A stretch of DNA of 64,000 nt from Tenacibaculum finnmarkense (GCF_900239185.1 NZ_OENA01000038.1:62001-126000); one strand, 5' to 3'. Counted from the first letter of the stretch, positions 36,385-45,283 are shown. Translations and numbers: made by a program. The notes: generated from the letters alone by a model not told the origin.

Positions 36385-37665
36385 ATGTCAATAAATCAGC
36401 AAAAAAACGATCCTTACGCTTCGTTAAGAATTAAAGAATTTAACCTATTTCTTTTAGTGCGTTTTGCGTTAGTTTTTGGCTGGTCGATGCAATTTATAAT
36501 CATAGAGTGGCAGGTTTATAGCATTACTAAAAACCCATTATCATTAGGTATTATAGGTTTAATGGAAGTAATTCCAGCAGTATCGATGGCATTATTTGCA
36601 GGGCATATTGTTGATCAGAAAGAAAAACGGAATTTACTAGCACTTTGTATCGGTATTTTTTCATTGATAAGTTTGGGCTTGTTTTTTTTAACACTTCCTA
36701 GTTTTGTAGCGGATTGGCAACAAAACACCATTTTATATGCCATTTACGGCTTGGTTTTTTTCGGAGGACTTTTACGTTCTTTTTTTGGTCCTACAATCTT
36801 TTCGTTAATCGGTTTAATTGTGCCTAAAAAATTATATCCAAACGCCGCCACTTGGAGCAGTTCTACATGGCAAATGGCATCGGTTTTAGGGCCTGCTTTT
36901 GCTGGGTTTACTATTTCATGGATAGGTGTTCACTGGTCACTTTGTATTGTTTTTAGCTTGGTGTTATTTTCATTTTTGATGGTCTTTTTTATCCCTAAAA
37001 AACCTATTTTAAACCCTAAAATAGGCGAACCAATCTTAAAAAGTTTACAAGAAGGAATTCATTTCGTCTTTAAAACAAAAGCCATTTTAGGAGCCATCAC
37101 TTTAGATATGATTTCGGTATTATTTGGCGGCGCGGTGGCATTATTACCTATTTATGCACAAGATATTTTAAAAGTAGGACCAGAAGGTTTTGGCGCATTG
37201 CGAGCCGCCCCAGCAATTGGCGCTTTTTTAACCATGTTGGTCACCGCTTATATTCCGATAAGTAAAAATGCAGGACTAAAATTATTAGCCGCAATTTTTG
37301 GTTTTGGAACCTGTATTATAGTTTTCGGGCTGTCTTCTATTTTTTGGATATCAATTGTAGCATTATTTTTCAGTGGCGTTACCGATGGAGTTTCCATGGT
37401 TATTCGTCAAACCATTTTACAGCTAAAAACACCCGACCATATGCGTGGTCGAGTTGCTTCGGTTAATTCTATGTTTGTAGGCTCATCCAACGAATTAGGC
37501 GCTTTTGAAAGTGGCGTAACCGCAAAATTAATGGGTACAGTAACCGCTGTTGTTTTTGGTGGAACCATGACATTAATTACGGTAATTACCACAGGGATTT
37601 TAAATCCTACTTTGCGTAAATTAGACCTGACTAAAGATTTAGAAGCACATCAAAAAATGGAATAA
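36385..37665 (+). CDS. MFS transporter, EntS-like
   Basis: 426 residues with about 12 hydrophobic segments. It fits the MFS_3 (enterobactin exporter-like) group: an N-terminal FNLFLLVRFALVFGWSMQF, a cytoplasmic loop HIVDQKEKRNLLAL after the second helix, and VSMVIRQTILQLKTPDHMRGRVASVNSMF in the C-terminal half, which is characteristic of this group. The substrate is unknown. It is probably cotranscribed with the ACT-like gene. Confidence 0.85.
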   Translation: MSINQQKNDPYASLRIKEFNLFLLVRFALVFGWSMQFIIIEWQVYSITKNPLSLGIIGLMEVIPAVSMALFAGHIVDQKEKRNLLALCIGIFSLISLGLFFLTLPSFVADWQQNTILYAIYGLVFFGGLLRSFFGPTIFSLIGLIVPKKLYPNAATWSSSTWQMASVLGPAFAGFTISWIGVHWSLCIVFSLVLFSFLMVFFIPKKPILNPKIGEPILKSLQEGIHFVFKTKAILGAITLDMISVLFGGAVALLPIYAQDILKVGPEGFGALRAAPAIGAFLTMLVTAYIPISKNAGLKLLAAIFGFGTCIIVFGLSSIFWISIVALFFSGVTDGVSMVIRQTILQLKTPDHMRGRVASVNSMFVGSSNELGAFESGVTAKLMGTVTAVVFGGTMTLITVITTGILNPTLRKLDLTKDLEAHQKME

Positions 37666-37674
37666 TATTATTAT

Positions 37675-39321
37675 TTAGGTAAAATTTAAAGTCATTTTTA
37701 TGTTCGATTCTAACTCTTTTCGATGTTTTTCTACGGATGAAATATCCCAATTAAAATACGTTGTAAATTCATTTAAAACAGCTTCTTTGTAGGTGTTTAC
37801 ACTTGGTTTATCAAAAAATAAACGCCCTGTTCTACGCATAAAAAAATCAGTAGGTGTACAGGTCATTTCATATTGAATAGTAAACCAAATTTCGGCTTTT
37901 AATAGGCGAAGTATGGTGTTTTTTTCATCAATTTCATTAAATTTTTCTAAAATAACATTTGTTTGTTTCCCATAATTATGTACTAAATAAGTAGCCTCTT
38001 TTTTAGTGAAATTATGTTCTTTTAAAATGCTATAAACTTTTTTTGTATAAGTTTCTACCGCTTTGTAATTTTTAAAATTTCCGCCTGTTAATAAAATTTT
38101 TTCTGTTTTTATAGCGTCAAATTTTAGGTCAAAACGTCGAATCATTTTTTTGGCGATTAAATTAACAATACGTTCCGCCATTTTACGATATCCTGTTAAT
38201 TTACCACCAGCGATAGAAATTAATTTGGTATCAGAAACAAAAATTTCATCTTTCCTAGAAAGTTCCGATGCAGCTTTTCCTTGTTCATGAATTAGCGGAC
38301 GCAAACCTGCCCACGACGATTGAATATCAGCAATGCTTAAGTGAATATCTGTAAACATATTATTTACCGCTTCAATTAGATAGGTTGCATCAGCAATATC
38401 TATTGATAGAGTCTCTTTATTCTGTTGAAAATTAGTATCTGTAGTCCCAAAATAGGTGATTTTCCCACGAGGAATGGCAAACATCATGCGCCCATCAGGA
38501 ACATCAAAATAAACCGATTGTTTTATCGGGAATTTTTCGTGAGCTACTACCAAATGAACGCCTTTGGTTAAATGTAGTCTTTTACCTGTTTTTGAATGAT
38601 TAAGTTGACGTAATTCATCGACCCACGGCCCTGCAGCATTTACTACATATTTTGCCTTGATATTATAGCTTTGATTATTAAAAACATCGGTAACTGTTGC
38701 ACCAACTACCCTATTTTTTTCGTAAATAAAGGCATTTGCCTTGGTATAATTAAGTATTTCAGCTCCGTATGTGGTTGCTGTTTTTAATATTTCGATGGTT
38801 AAACGAGCATCATCTGTACGATATTCGGCATAATAACCAGCGCCTTTTAAAATATTTTTGGGTAATAATGGTTCTATTTCAAGCGCTTCTTTTTTATCAA
38901 GCATTTTACGTTTGTCATCTCCTTCTACGGCAGCCAATACATCGTAAATTTTTAAGCCGATAGCGGTAAGCCAAGCACCATAAGTACCTCCTTCAATTAA
39001 GGGTAAAATCATTTTTTCGGGAACCACTAAATGTGGGGCTATTTTATGTACAATAGCACGTTCAGAACCAACTTCTTTGACTAGCCAAAAATCGAATTGT
39101 TTTAAATAGCGTAAACCACCGTGTATTAATTTGGTTGATTTACTTGAAGTACCTGAAGCAAAATCATTTTTTTCAACCAGTGCAACTTTCATTCCTCTAG
39201 ATGCTGCATCTAAAGCAATTCCAGCACCGGTAATACCGCCACCAATAATTAAAATATCAAATGTTGTTTCTTGTAATTGTTCTTGAATATTTTTTCGATT
39301 GAAAAAAGAAAATTTAGTCAT
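37675..39321 (-). CDS. glpD: FAD-dependent glycerol-3-phosphate dehydrogenase
   Basis: 548 residues. It oxidises glycerol-3-phosphate to dihydroxyacetone phosphate at the inner membrane and passes electrons to quinone. The N-terminal FAD motif is IIGGGITGAGIALDAASRG. The family signatures GTSSKSTKLIHGGLRYL and YAEYRTDDARL follow, and the C-terminal DAO_C region is present. Convergent with the MFS gene with only 9 bp between stops. Upstream is a TACTTTTG element and repeat copy 2. Confidence 0.95.
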   Translation of the reverse strand: MTKFSFFNRKNIQEQLQETTFDILIIGGGITGAGIALDAASRGMKVALVEKNDFASGTSSKSTKLIHGGLRYLKQFDFWLVKEVGSERAIVHKIAPHLVVPEKMILPLIEGGTYGAWLTAIGLKIYDVLAAVEGDDKRKMLDKKEALEIEPLLPKNILKGAGYYAEYRTDDARLTIEILKTATTYGAEILNYTKANAFIYEKNRVVGATVTDVFNNQSYNIKAKYVVNAAGPWVDELRQLNHSKTGKRLHLTKGVHLVVAHEKFPIKQSVYFDVPDGRMMFAIPRGKITYFGTTDTNFQQNKETLSIDIADATYLIEAVNNMFTDIHLSIADIQSSWAGLRPLIHEQGKAASELSRKDEIFVSDTKLISIAGGKLTGYRKMAERIVNLIAKKMIRRFDLKFDAIKTEKILLTGGNFKNYKAVETYTKKVYSILKEHNFTKKEATYLVHNYGKQTNVILEKFNEIDEKNTILRLLKAEIWFTIQYEMTCTPTDFFMRRTGRLFFDKPSVNTYKEAVLNEFTTYFNWDISSVEKHRKELESNIKMTLNFT

Positions 39322-39336
39322 AGCTACCTTTTATTA

Positions 39337-39344
39337 CAAAAGTA
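39337..39344 (-). promoter_or_regulatory. -7 promoter element of glpD
   Basis: Minus-strand TACTTTTG, an exact TAnnTTTG match, 15 nt upstream of the ATG. Confidence 0.5.
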
Positions 39345-39403
39345 CATATAAAAATAGATACTATAAGTTAAAAGTAATCACCTGTTAATTAGTAAGTTAT
39401 TTG

Positions 39404-39485
39404 GAGCTATTTCCCGCTTTCCGCACTCGCTCTTTTTTGAAAAAAATCAAAAAAGGAGCTCAAACAATTGCTTCAATCGGGGCTA
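39404..39485 (+). repeat. Dispersed structured repeat, copy 2
   Basis: Contains ATTTCCCGCTTTCCGCACTC, then GCTCTTTTTTGA paired with TCAAAAAAGGAGC, and ends CAATCGGGGCTA. It lies 21 nt 3' of the LuxE-like gene and 60 nt upstream of the glpD promoter element. Confidence 0.85.
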
Positions 39486-39505
39486 AAAATTAAAAAATAG
39501 CGTTT

Positions 39506-40480
39506 TTATAACACCATTAAGTTACATCCTCGAATATCGGAATTATCAAAACGTCCAATAATTTCAAAGCTAGTATCTGTGTGTACTTTTCCTAAATCTT
39601 GCGTAGCAATAAAAGAGCAAGAATTGTAGTTTGCTAAATCAATAATATTAACGCCACCATTTTTTTGATTGGGTAAAATAGTCAAAGCATCTTCGGTATC
39701 TCTAATTAAAACACGCATCCAAGGAGGGCAGTTAAAAATACCATTTCCTTTCGAATATCCTTGGCTTAATAATTCGGTCATACCATACTCTGAATGAATA
39801 TGTTGTACGCCAAATCCACTACTTAAAACTTGATGTAATTCAGTACGAATAAGTTCTTTTCTTCGTCCTTTCATACCGCCAGTTTCCATAATAATGGTAT
39901 TTTTTAGGGTAAATTGTTGTTTTTCTATTAGGTCTAATAAGGCAAAAGAAACGCCAATAAGCAGTGTTTTTTGTCCTTTTTTATCTAATTCGATGAGTTT
40001 TTTTGCTAATTCATCTAAATTATTTAGGTAAAAACCACTTTCAGGCTGTGCCGATTTTTCAATTAAATCAGCAACCATATATACTAACGAAGAACCTTTT
40101 CGCTCTAAATAATTAGGCAATAACGCTAAAACCACATAATCTTTTATATCGCCATAAAAATAATCAAAACCTTTTAAATAACTTGTTTCATACCACGATA
40201 AATCGGTTACTAAGTGCTTGCTGCTAATACTACCGGTAGTACCAGAACTGCTAAAAGTTTCTTTAATTTTATCTGAAGAAGAAAGTATTTTTTTTGTTTT
40301 AAAAAATTCAATAGGTAAAAAAGGAATTTCTTCAATTTCAGAAATACTAGAAGGGTGAATATATAGTAAATCACAAAAAGATCGGTAAACCTTATTGTTT
40401 TTAAATTGATGATTAAAAACCGCCAAAGCAGCTTGCTTAAAATCGAATGCTGATTGTATATTAAAAACTTGTTGTTTCAT
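39506..40480 (-). CDS. LuxE/PaaK-like acyl-protein synthetase family enzyme
   Basis: 324 residues of the ANL adenylating superfamily, short form like LuxE. The phosphate-binding motif SSSGTTGS is at 77-84. Later motifs include METGGMKGRRKELIR (about 198) and HSEYGMTELLSQ, where the acidic residue binds the adenylate. There is no C-terminal mobile domain. LuxE activates fatty acids as acyl-AMP. No luxC/D or carrier protein is adjacent, so the substrate is unknown. It has its own promoter element 10 nt upstream. Confidence 0.8.
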   Translation of the reverse strand: MKQQVFNIQSAFDFKQAALAVFNHQFKNNKVYRSFCDLLYIHPSSISEIEEIPFLPIEFFKTKKILSSSDKIKETFSSSGTTGSISSKHLVTDLSWYETSYLKGFDYFYGDIKDYVVLALLPNYLERKGSSLVYMVADLIEKSAQPESGFYLNNLDELAKKLIELDKKGQKTLLIGVSFALLDLIEKQQFTLKNTIIMETGGMKGRRKELIRTELHQVLSSGFGVQHIHSEYGMTELLSQGYSKGNGIFNCPPWMRVLIRDTEDALTILPNQKNGGVNIIDLANYNSCSFIATQDLGKVHTDTSFEIIGRFDNSDIRGCNLMVL

Positions 40481-40489
40481 AAAGTTTTA

Positions 40490-40497
40490 CAAAAATA
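40490..40497 (-). promoter_or_regulatory. -7 promoter element of the LuxE-like gene
   Basis: Minus-strand TATTTTTG, an exact match, only 9 nt before the ATG, so the leader would be a few nt at most. Confidence 0.45.
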
Positions 40498-40584
40498 GTA
40501 GTTATAACAGTAGTATTATATAATTGCACTGTTTTTTTTGTAAAACACTAAACTAAATAGTTATTAAGTTTAAAAAAGAACAGA

Positions 40585-40893
40585 TTAGACTGCTTTTTTA
40601 GAAAACATTGTTAACATATTATCAAATTTAGGTTCAAAAAGAAAATCAAAAATAACTTCAGATATCTTTTTCCCTTCTTCTACTTCCACTTCGATTTCGA
40701 CATTTTTAGTTTCTGTATCTTTGACTTCTACTATTTTTGTAGTTGTTGTTACAGGGCTTATCTCGTTATTTATTTGGTCGTTTATCAATTCAATACCTAG
40801 TATTTTTTGATATTCTTGCTGTCCTAATTTTAAAATAGACGCAACTCTCGCGTCTATTTTAAAATTAGATAAATCTAATGGCTTATATGGCAT
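40585..40893 (-). CDS. Third protein of a Roadblock-like cluster, unknown
   Basis: 102 residues. Helical ends flank a middle (about 48-74) rich in Thr, Val, Glu and Lys that looks extended. No family is recognised. Its start codon lies inside the end of the upstream gene (11-nt overlap), so translation is coupled to the Roadblock-like gene. A role as a partner or tether of the Roadblock proteins is inferred only from position. Confidence 0.55.
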   Translation of the reverse strand: MPYKPLDLSNFKIDARVASILKLGQQEYQKILGIELINDQINNEISPVTTTTKIVEVKDTETKNVEIEVEVEEGKKISEVIFDFLFEPKFDNMLTMFSKKAV

Positions 40894-41257
40894 TGTTTAA
40901 ATCTGCTTTATATTTGTTAAGTAATGTTTTTGTAATAGCAATATTTGCTTTAGCTGAATCAATAGCTAAATAAATAAAATATCCACCATTAGGTGCAATA
41001 TTTATAATATGAATCTGATCGGTTAAAGTAATGGTGATATCTTTAACTTCTTCATTTAATCCTAAAACACTGATTGCTTTTAGTTTAGCGTTTACTACTT
41101 CTAAATTATACGCAGAAGCCAAGTCAATATCAAAATCAGCTTTAACTGAATCTGAAACTAAAGTTTCTCCAGACTCTATTTCGGTTACACTTAATGCTAT
41201 ATATCCAGGGATATTTTCACTTACGTTTTTAATTAAATCATTTAAAATGTCTGTCAT
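40883..41257 (-). CDS. Roadblock/LC7-like domain protein
   Basis: 124 residues, single domain. The order of helix, strands and helix fits Roadblock/LC7: an N-terminal helix, PGYIALSVTEIESGETLVSD as the first hairpin, helix DLASAYNLEVVNAKLKAI, then strands ITITLTDQIHIINIA and GYFIYLAIDSAKANIAITK before a last helix. Such proteins regulate small Ras-like GTPases (MglB with MglA). No GTPase is adjacent here. It overlaps the next gene by 11 nt and follows another Roadblock-like gene by 25 nt. Confidence 0.65.
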   Translation of the reverse strand: MTDILNDLIKNVSENIPGYIALSVTEIESGETLVSDSVKADFDIDLASAYNLEVVNAKLKAISVLGLNEEVKDITITLTDQIHIINIAPNGGYFIYLAIDSAKANIAITKTLLNKYKADLNNAI

Positions 41258-41282
41258 TACTACTTTTTTTAGATGTTATTTA

Positions 41283-41612
41283 TTATTTGTCATTGTCTTT
41301 TTTTAAAGAAAGACTAATTAAACTTCTATTCATTACCCCGTCCGATAAGACACATAGTACATGGTCATCGTCACATTTTTTTATATAAAAATTTTGATCA
41401 GTATTTTTTATAATTATTTCAGTTAACGGTGTCGTTTCTAGAACATCAGTAAAAAAATTATCAATTATATTGATAACAACTTTAGTTACCGCCGAAAAAT
41501 CTTCAGGGTTTTCATAAGTAATTTTACTGTGCGCTTCTACAATTTTTCCTTCTTTATCAAATAGAAGGATTGCTTTAGATTTTGTACTGTGGTACAACTC
41601 TTTTAAATTCAT
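41283..41612 (-). CDS. Second Roadblock-like small protein, first in cluster
   Basis: 109 residues. It has a short N-terminal helix, KAILLFDKEGKIVEAHSKI as a first hairpin, a helix (DFSAVTKVVINIIDNFF) and a second sheet with EIIIKNTDQNFYIKKC and HVLCVLSD. This is again a Roadblock/LC7 or profilin-like order. The similarity to the next gene is structural, not sequence-level, so the call is tentative. It leads a three-gene operon with a TATATTTG element 68 nt upstream. Confidence 0.5.
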   Translation of the reverse strand: MNLKELYHSTKSKAILLFDKEGKIVEAHSKITYENPEDFSAVTKVVINIIDNFFTDVLETTPLTEIIIKNTDQNFYIKKCDDDHVLCVLSDGVMNRSLISLSLKKDNDK

Positions 41613-41679
41613 AAAAAAAAATATTAGATCTAAAAAATACTATGAAGGGTGTAATATGGTGTAAAAAGTTTCACCGCTA

Positions 41680-41687
41680 CAAATATA
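41680..41687 (-). promoter_or_regulatory. -7 promoter element of the Roadblock-like operon
   Basis: Minus-strand TATATTTG, exact consensus, 68 nt before the first gene. Confidence 0.45.
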
Positions 41688-41833
41688 TTAAATATTTGTT
41701 AAAAAAAAAATAAATATTTATTTTTTAAGAAAAAAAGGGTAATATAGAATTGATATAAGTAAGTAAAGTATCAATTTATAATAGTTTATTTGAATATTAC
41801 CTCAGATAAAAAATACTACATTAAATATGTTTA

Positions 41834-41867
41834 AAATTAAACAAAACTAACACTTTTTGTTTAATTT
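41834..41867. promoter_or_regulatory. 13-bp perfect inverted repeat upstream of the aldehyde dehydrogenase
   Basis: AAATTAAACAAAA (41834-41846) and TTTTGTTTAATTT (41855-41867) flank 8 nt. It is 64 nt before the chosen ATG and shares the TTTTGTTTAA half-site with the palindrome at 35677-35700. Probable operator or a leader hairpin. Confidence 0.4.
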
Positions 41868-41930
41868 ATAATGTGTAAAATTATTCGTATTTTCGTAGTT
41901 CAATTTAAACAACTTAAATTTAAAAGCAAA

Positions 41931-43472
41931 ATGGCAGATTTCGGAATCAAAGAAGCTTTAGCGCAATTAGGCGTAAAAGATATTAATGATGGAACTTCTA
42001 CAGGTTCTGTAAATTTCTCTAATGGAGAAATTATTGAAAGTTATTCACCTGTTGATGGTAAATTAATAGGAAAAGTAAAAGCGACGACCAAAGAAGATTA
42101 CGAAAAAGTAATGGAAACGGCTACAACTGCATATAAATCTTTCAGAAATATGCCAGCGCCACAAAGAGGTGAAATTGTACGTCAATTTGGTAATAAATTA
42201 AGAGAAAAGAAAGAAGCTCTTGGTAAACTAGTTTCTTATGAAATGGGGAAAAGTTACCAAGAAGGTTTAGGAGAGGTTCAAGAAATGATTGATATCTGTG
42301 ATTTTGCCGTAGGGTTATCACGTCAATTAAACGGGCAAACAATTCCTTCGGAACGTCCAGGACACGTAATGAGAGAGCAATGGCATCCAATTGGAGTTGT
42401 TGGAATTATTTCTGCATTTAATTTTCCTGTGGCTGTTTGGGCTTGGAATACTGCTTTAGCGTGGATTTGTGGTGATGTTTGTGTTTGGAAAGGTTCTGAA
42501 AAAGCGCCTTTATGTTCAATCGCTTGTCAAAATATTATTGCTGATGTTTTAAAAGAAAACAACTTACCAGAAGGAATTTCTTCTATCATCAATGGAGATT
42601 ATAAAGTTGGTGAAATGATGACTACGGATACTCGTATTCCTTTAGTTTCTGCTACAGGATCTACCAGAATGGGACGTATTGTTGGTGCAACAGTAGCTGG
42701 GCGTTTCGGAAAATCATTATTAGAATTAGGAGGAAACAACGCAATTATTATTACTCCAACTGCCGATTTAAAAGTAGTTGTTCCTGGTGCCGTATTCGGA
42801 GCTGTAGGAACTTGTGGACAACGTTGTACTTCTACTCGTAGATTAATTATTCATGAGTCTGTTTATGACAAAGTAAGAGATGCTATTGTTGGTGCTTATG
42901 GGCAGTTAACCATTGGAAATCCTTTAGATGAAACAAATCATATCGGGCCATTAATTGACAAAGATTCGGTAAACACGTATTTAGCTGCTATTGAAAAAGC
43001 AAAAGCTGAAGGTGGAAACGTATTAGTTGAAGGTGGTGTTTTAGAAGGTGAAGGTTACGAAAGCGGATGTTACGTAAAACCAGCCATTATTGAAGCTGAA
43101 AATCATTTTGAAATAGTGCAACATGAAACTTTTGCTCCTATTTTATATTTAATGAAATATTCTGGTGATGTTGAAAATGCTATTGAAAAGCAAAACGGTG
43201 TTGCGCAAGGATTATCATCAGCAATTATGACAAATGAATTAAAAGAAGCTGAAAAGTTTTTATCATACGCAGGTTCTGATTGTGGTATTGCAAATGTAAA
43301 CATCGGAACTTCTGGTGCTGAAATTGGTGGTGCTTTTGGTGGTGAAAAAGAAACTGGTGGTGGACGTGAGTCTGGTTCTGATGCTTGGAAAGTATATATG
43401 AGACGTCAAACAAATACGATAAATTATTCTGATGAATTGCCTTTAGCGCAAGGAATTAAATTTGATTTATAG
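41931..43472 (+). CDS. Aldehyde dehydrogenase, ALDH7 (aminoadipate-semialdehyde) type
   Basis: 513 residues from ATG 41931 (MADFGIKEALAQLGV). The frame is open 20 codons further, but that extension crosses the likely promoter. NAD-dependent ALDH features are FNFPVAVWAWNTALAW, ELGGNN with the catalytic Glu near 265, and GTCGQRCTSTRR with the catalytic Cys at about 299. GCGRESGSDAWK-like ending (GGGRESGSDAWKVYMRRQ) and the overall pattern match ALDH7/AmaB enzymes that oxidise alpha-aminoadipate semialdehyde in lysine breakdown. No other lysine catabolism gene is adjacent. A terminator follows at 43592. Confidence 0.88.
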   Translation: MADFGIKEALAQLGVKDINDGTSTGSVNFSNGEIIESYSPVDGKLIGKVKATTKEDYEKVMETATTAYKSFRNMPAPQRGEIVRQFGNKLREKKEALGKLVSYEMGKSYQEGLGEVQEMIDICDFAVGLSRQLNGQTIPSERPGHVMREQWHPIGVVGIISAFNFPVAVWAWNTALAWICGDVCVWKGSEKAPLCSIACQNIIADVLKENNLPEGISSIINGDYKVGEMMTTDTRIPLVSATGSTRMGRIVGATVAGRFGKSLLELGGNNAIIITPTADLKVVVPGAVFGAVGTCGQRCTSTRRLIIHESVYDKVRDAIVGAYGQLTIGNPLDETNHIGPLIDKDSVNTYLAAIEKAKAEGGNVLVEGGVLEGEGYESGCYVKPAIIEAENHFEIVQHETFAPILYLMKYSGDVENAIEKQNGVAQGLSSAIMTNELKEAEKFLSYAGSDCGIANVNIGTSGAEIGGAFGGEKETGGGRESGSDAWKVYMRRQTNTINYSDELPLAQGIKFDL

Positions 43473-43591
43473 GTCTTATATAATATAAAAACTTAACCTA
43501 AACTTAATAAAATAGCCTTCTAATGTTTCTTAATTGTTATTAAAAAGCTGTTTTAGTATTAAATTAGTGTTAAATAAATGTTAAAAACATG

Positions 43592-43621
43592 AAAGTTGCA
43601 TCGAAAGGTGTGACTTTTTTT
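43592..43621 (+). terminator. Terminator after the aldehyde dehydrogenase with a GAAA tetraloop
   Basis: AAAGTTGCA pairs with TGTGACTTT (two G-T pairs) around a TCGAAAGG loop and is followed by T residues. The same loop sequence recurs in hairpins at 57335 and 57724. Confidence 0.75.
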
Positions 43622-43709
43622 GTTTTTTTGCATCATATAGTTGTAAGTTATATTTTGAACCAATTTATAAATAGATTAAAATCAGGTGATTACACTTACG
43701 CTATAAGTA

Positions 43710-43784
43710 TCACTTTAAATACTTATTTACCATATCAATATAAAGCATCAATTCTTCTGCAGTAGCTTCAGGTAAATTTGAAAA
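43710..43784 (-). pseudogene. Possible gene remnant (C-terminal fragment)
   Basis: Twenty-four codons ending at a TGA translate to a protein-like tail including NLPEATAEELMLYIDMVNKY. A stop lies one codon upstream and no start is available. It could be chance; no family is recognised. Confidence 0.2.
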
Positions 43785-43988
43785 CTAAAACTGATTGATT
43801 AAAAAAATTAGTTGCTTAATTTAATATTTTTCATAAGTATCTAATAAAAATTCTTGCTATTTGAAAAGAATCAATTTTAATCTTTTTTAGAAGAACAAGA
43901 CTCCATTATAATCCTTTTTTGAAACGCTTTTTTATCAGAAGATAAAAGCTTCAAAAAACATCAATACGAACCCTTAAAAAATAATAAT

Positions 43989-44426
43989 ATGATTTTATCA
44001 ATAATATTTTGGCTTATTCTAGCAGTAATAATAATAATGAGTGTTTACAGTCTTTTTAAATACCAATTACCGATGTTTTTTGGGTATTTAAATAAAAAAG
44101 TAGCCTCAAATAGCCAGCACACACCACAAAACGAAAATTTAGTAAGCGCTCAAAATATATTTTCTAAAAGAGTTAAAGAAAACGATTTGAAAATTGTGGC
44201 AGGAATTAATCCAAAAATTGAAGGGTTATTTCATGCTTTTGGAATTAAAACTTGGGAAGATTTAGCAGGAACTTCTGTTGAGAAATGTCAAGAAATTTTA
44301 AAAAGTGTTGGAAATAAATATAAAATTCAAAAACCTAAAACTTGGCCACAACAAGCAAAATTAGCAAATCAAGGTAAATGGAAAGAATTACAAGAATGTC
44401 AAGGCAATTTAATTAGTGAAAAATAA
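43989..44426 (+). CDS. Membrane-anchored helix-hairpin-helix protein
   Basis: 145 residues. One N-terminal membrane helix (about 2-20) precedes a linker and a C-terminal domain with LKIVAGINPKIEGLFHAFGIKTWEDLAGTS (about 67-97). That segment is a helix-hairpin-helix motif of the kind found in DUF4332-like and ribosomal S13/NuoE-fusion proteins of Bacteroidota. These may bind DNA or act as structural domains; the function is unknown. The cyclase gene begins 10 nt downstream, so the two are cotranscribed. Confidence 0.65.
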   Translation: MILSIIFWLILAVIIIMSVYSLFKYQLPMFFGYLNKKVASNSQHTPQNENLVSAQNIFSKRVKENDLKIVAGINPKIEGLFHAFGIKTWEDLAGTSVEKCQEILKSVGNKYKIQKPKTWPQQAKLANQGKWKELQECQGNLISEK

Positions 44427-44436
44427 TATTTTAAGT

Positions 44437-45198
44437 ATGAAAATAATTGATTTATCAAAACCGATTCAATATAACAAGGAAGATCCTTGGTTTATGAAAG
44501 TTAAAGTAAAACATAAATCACATAAAAAATCAAAATTATTAATTAGATTATTGGGCTTGCCTTTTAAATTATTTCCTAAAAATTTTACAGGTTGGGCAGA
44601 TGATACAATTCAAAAAATGGGCGTACATGCAACTACTCATATTGATGCTCCTTGGCATTATTCACCAACTGTAAATGGCGAAAAGGCAAAAACAATTGAT
44701 GAAGTTCCATTAGAATGGTGTTTTGGAGAAGGAATTGTTATCGATATGAAACATAAAGCCGATTTTGATCCTATTACTGTGGCAGATATTCAGCAGTTTT
44801 TAAAGGTAAATTCATTAGAAATTAAACCTAAAATGATTGTACTAATAAAAACAGGACGTGATATATTTAATGGAACAAAAGACTTTCATGAAAAAGGAAC
44901 AGGTGTTAGCGCACAAGCTACAGAATGGCTTATCGATAAAGGAATAAAAGTAATGGGAATAGATGCTTGGGGCTGGGATTTACCATTGCCTTATATGATT
45001 AAAAAAGCAAAAGAAACTAATAACTCAGAATTATTTTGGGAAGCTCATTTAGTAGGACAAAACAAAGAATACTGCCATATGGAACAATTAGTAAATTTAG
45101 ATGCTTTACCTTTTTCAGGATTTAAAATAGCTGTTTTTCCATTGAAAATTGTAGGTGCTTCAGCTGCTCCAGCAAGAGTTGTAGCAATGTTAGATTAA
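44437..45198 (+). CDS. Cyclase-family metal hydrolase (kynurenine formamidase-like)
   Basis: 253 residues from ATG 44437 (MKIIDLSKPIQ). An in-frame GTG seven codons earlier overlaps the preceding gene and is less likely. The metal motif HxxTHxDxPxH reads HATTHIDAPWH (about 66-76). IKTGRDIFNGT and GVSAQATEWLIDKGIKVMGIDAWGWD are also family features. Members hydrolyse amides or cyclic compounds with Zn or Mn. No tryptophan pathway genes are near, so the substrate is unclear. Confidence 0.83.
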   Translation: MKIIDLSKPIQYNKEDPWFMKVKVKHKSHKKSKLLIRLLGLPFKLFPKNFTGWADDTIQKMGVHATTHIDAPWHYSPTVNGEKAKTIDEVPLEWCFGEGIVIDMKHKADFDPITVADIQQFLKVNSLEIKPKMIVLIKTGRDIFNGTKDFHEKGTGVSAQATEWLIDKGIKVMGIDAWGWDLPLPYMIKKAKETNNSELFWEAHLVGQNKEYCHMEQLVNLDALPFSGFKIAVFPLKIVGASAAPARVVAMLD

Positions 45199-45207
45199 TT
45201 CATTATA

Positions 45208-45233
45208 AAACCGCACTATTGCTAGCGCGGTTT
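45208..45233. terminator. Stem-loop between the cyclase and a lipoprotein gene
   Basis: AAACCGC (45208-45214) pairs with GCGGTTT (45227-45233) around a 12-nt loop between convergent genes. The T-tract is short. Confidence 0.5.
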
Positions 45234-45283
45234 ACTTTAGTTGACTACTACCCCAACTAAAAATCAACTAACCAAACATCATT

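Larger units (their letters stand above)
41613..41930. other. Divergent control region between the Roadblock cluster and aldehyde dehydrogenase
   Basis: 318 bp, very AT-rich. It holds the minus-strand TATATTTG element (41680-41687), the 13-bp inverted repeat at 41834-41867, and a near-consensus plus-strand TATTTTCG (41888-41895). No gene is seen. Confidence 0.55.
43473..43988. other. Intergenic region after the aldehyde dehydrogenase
   Basis: 516 bp. It contains the terminator at 43592-43621 and a short protein-like reading frame remnant on the minus strand (43710-43784). Otherwise AT-rich with nothing recognised. Confidence 0.4.
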
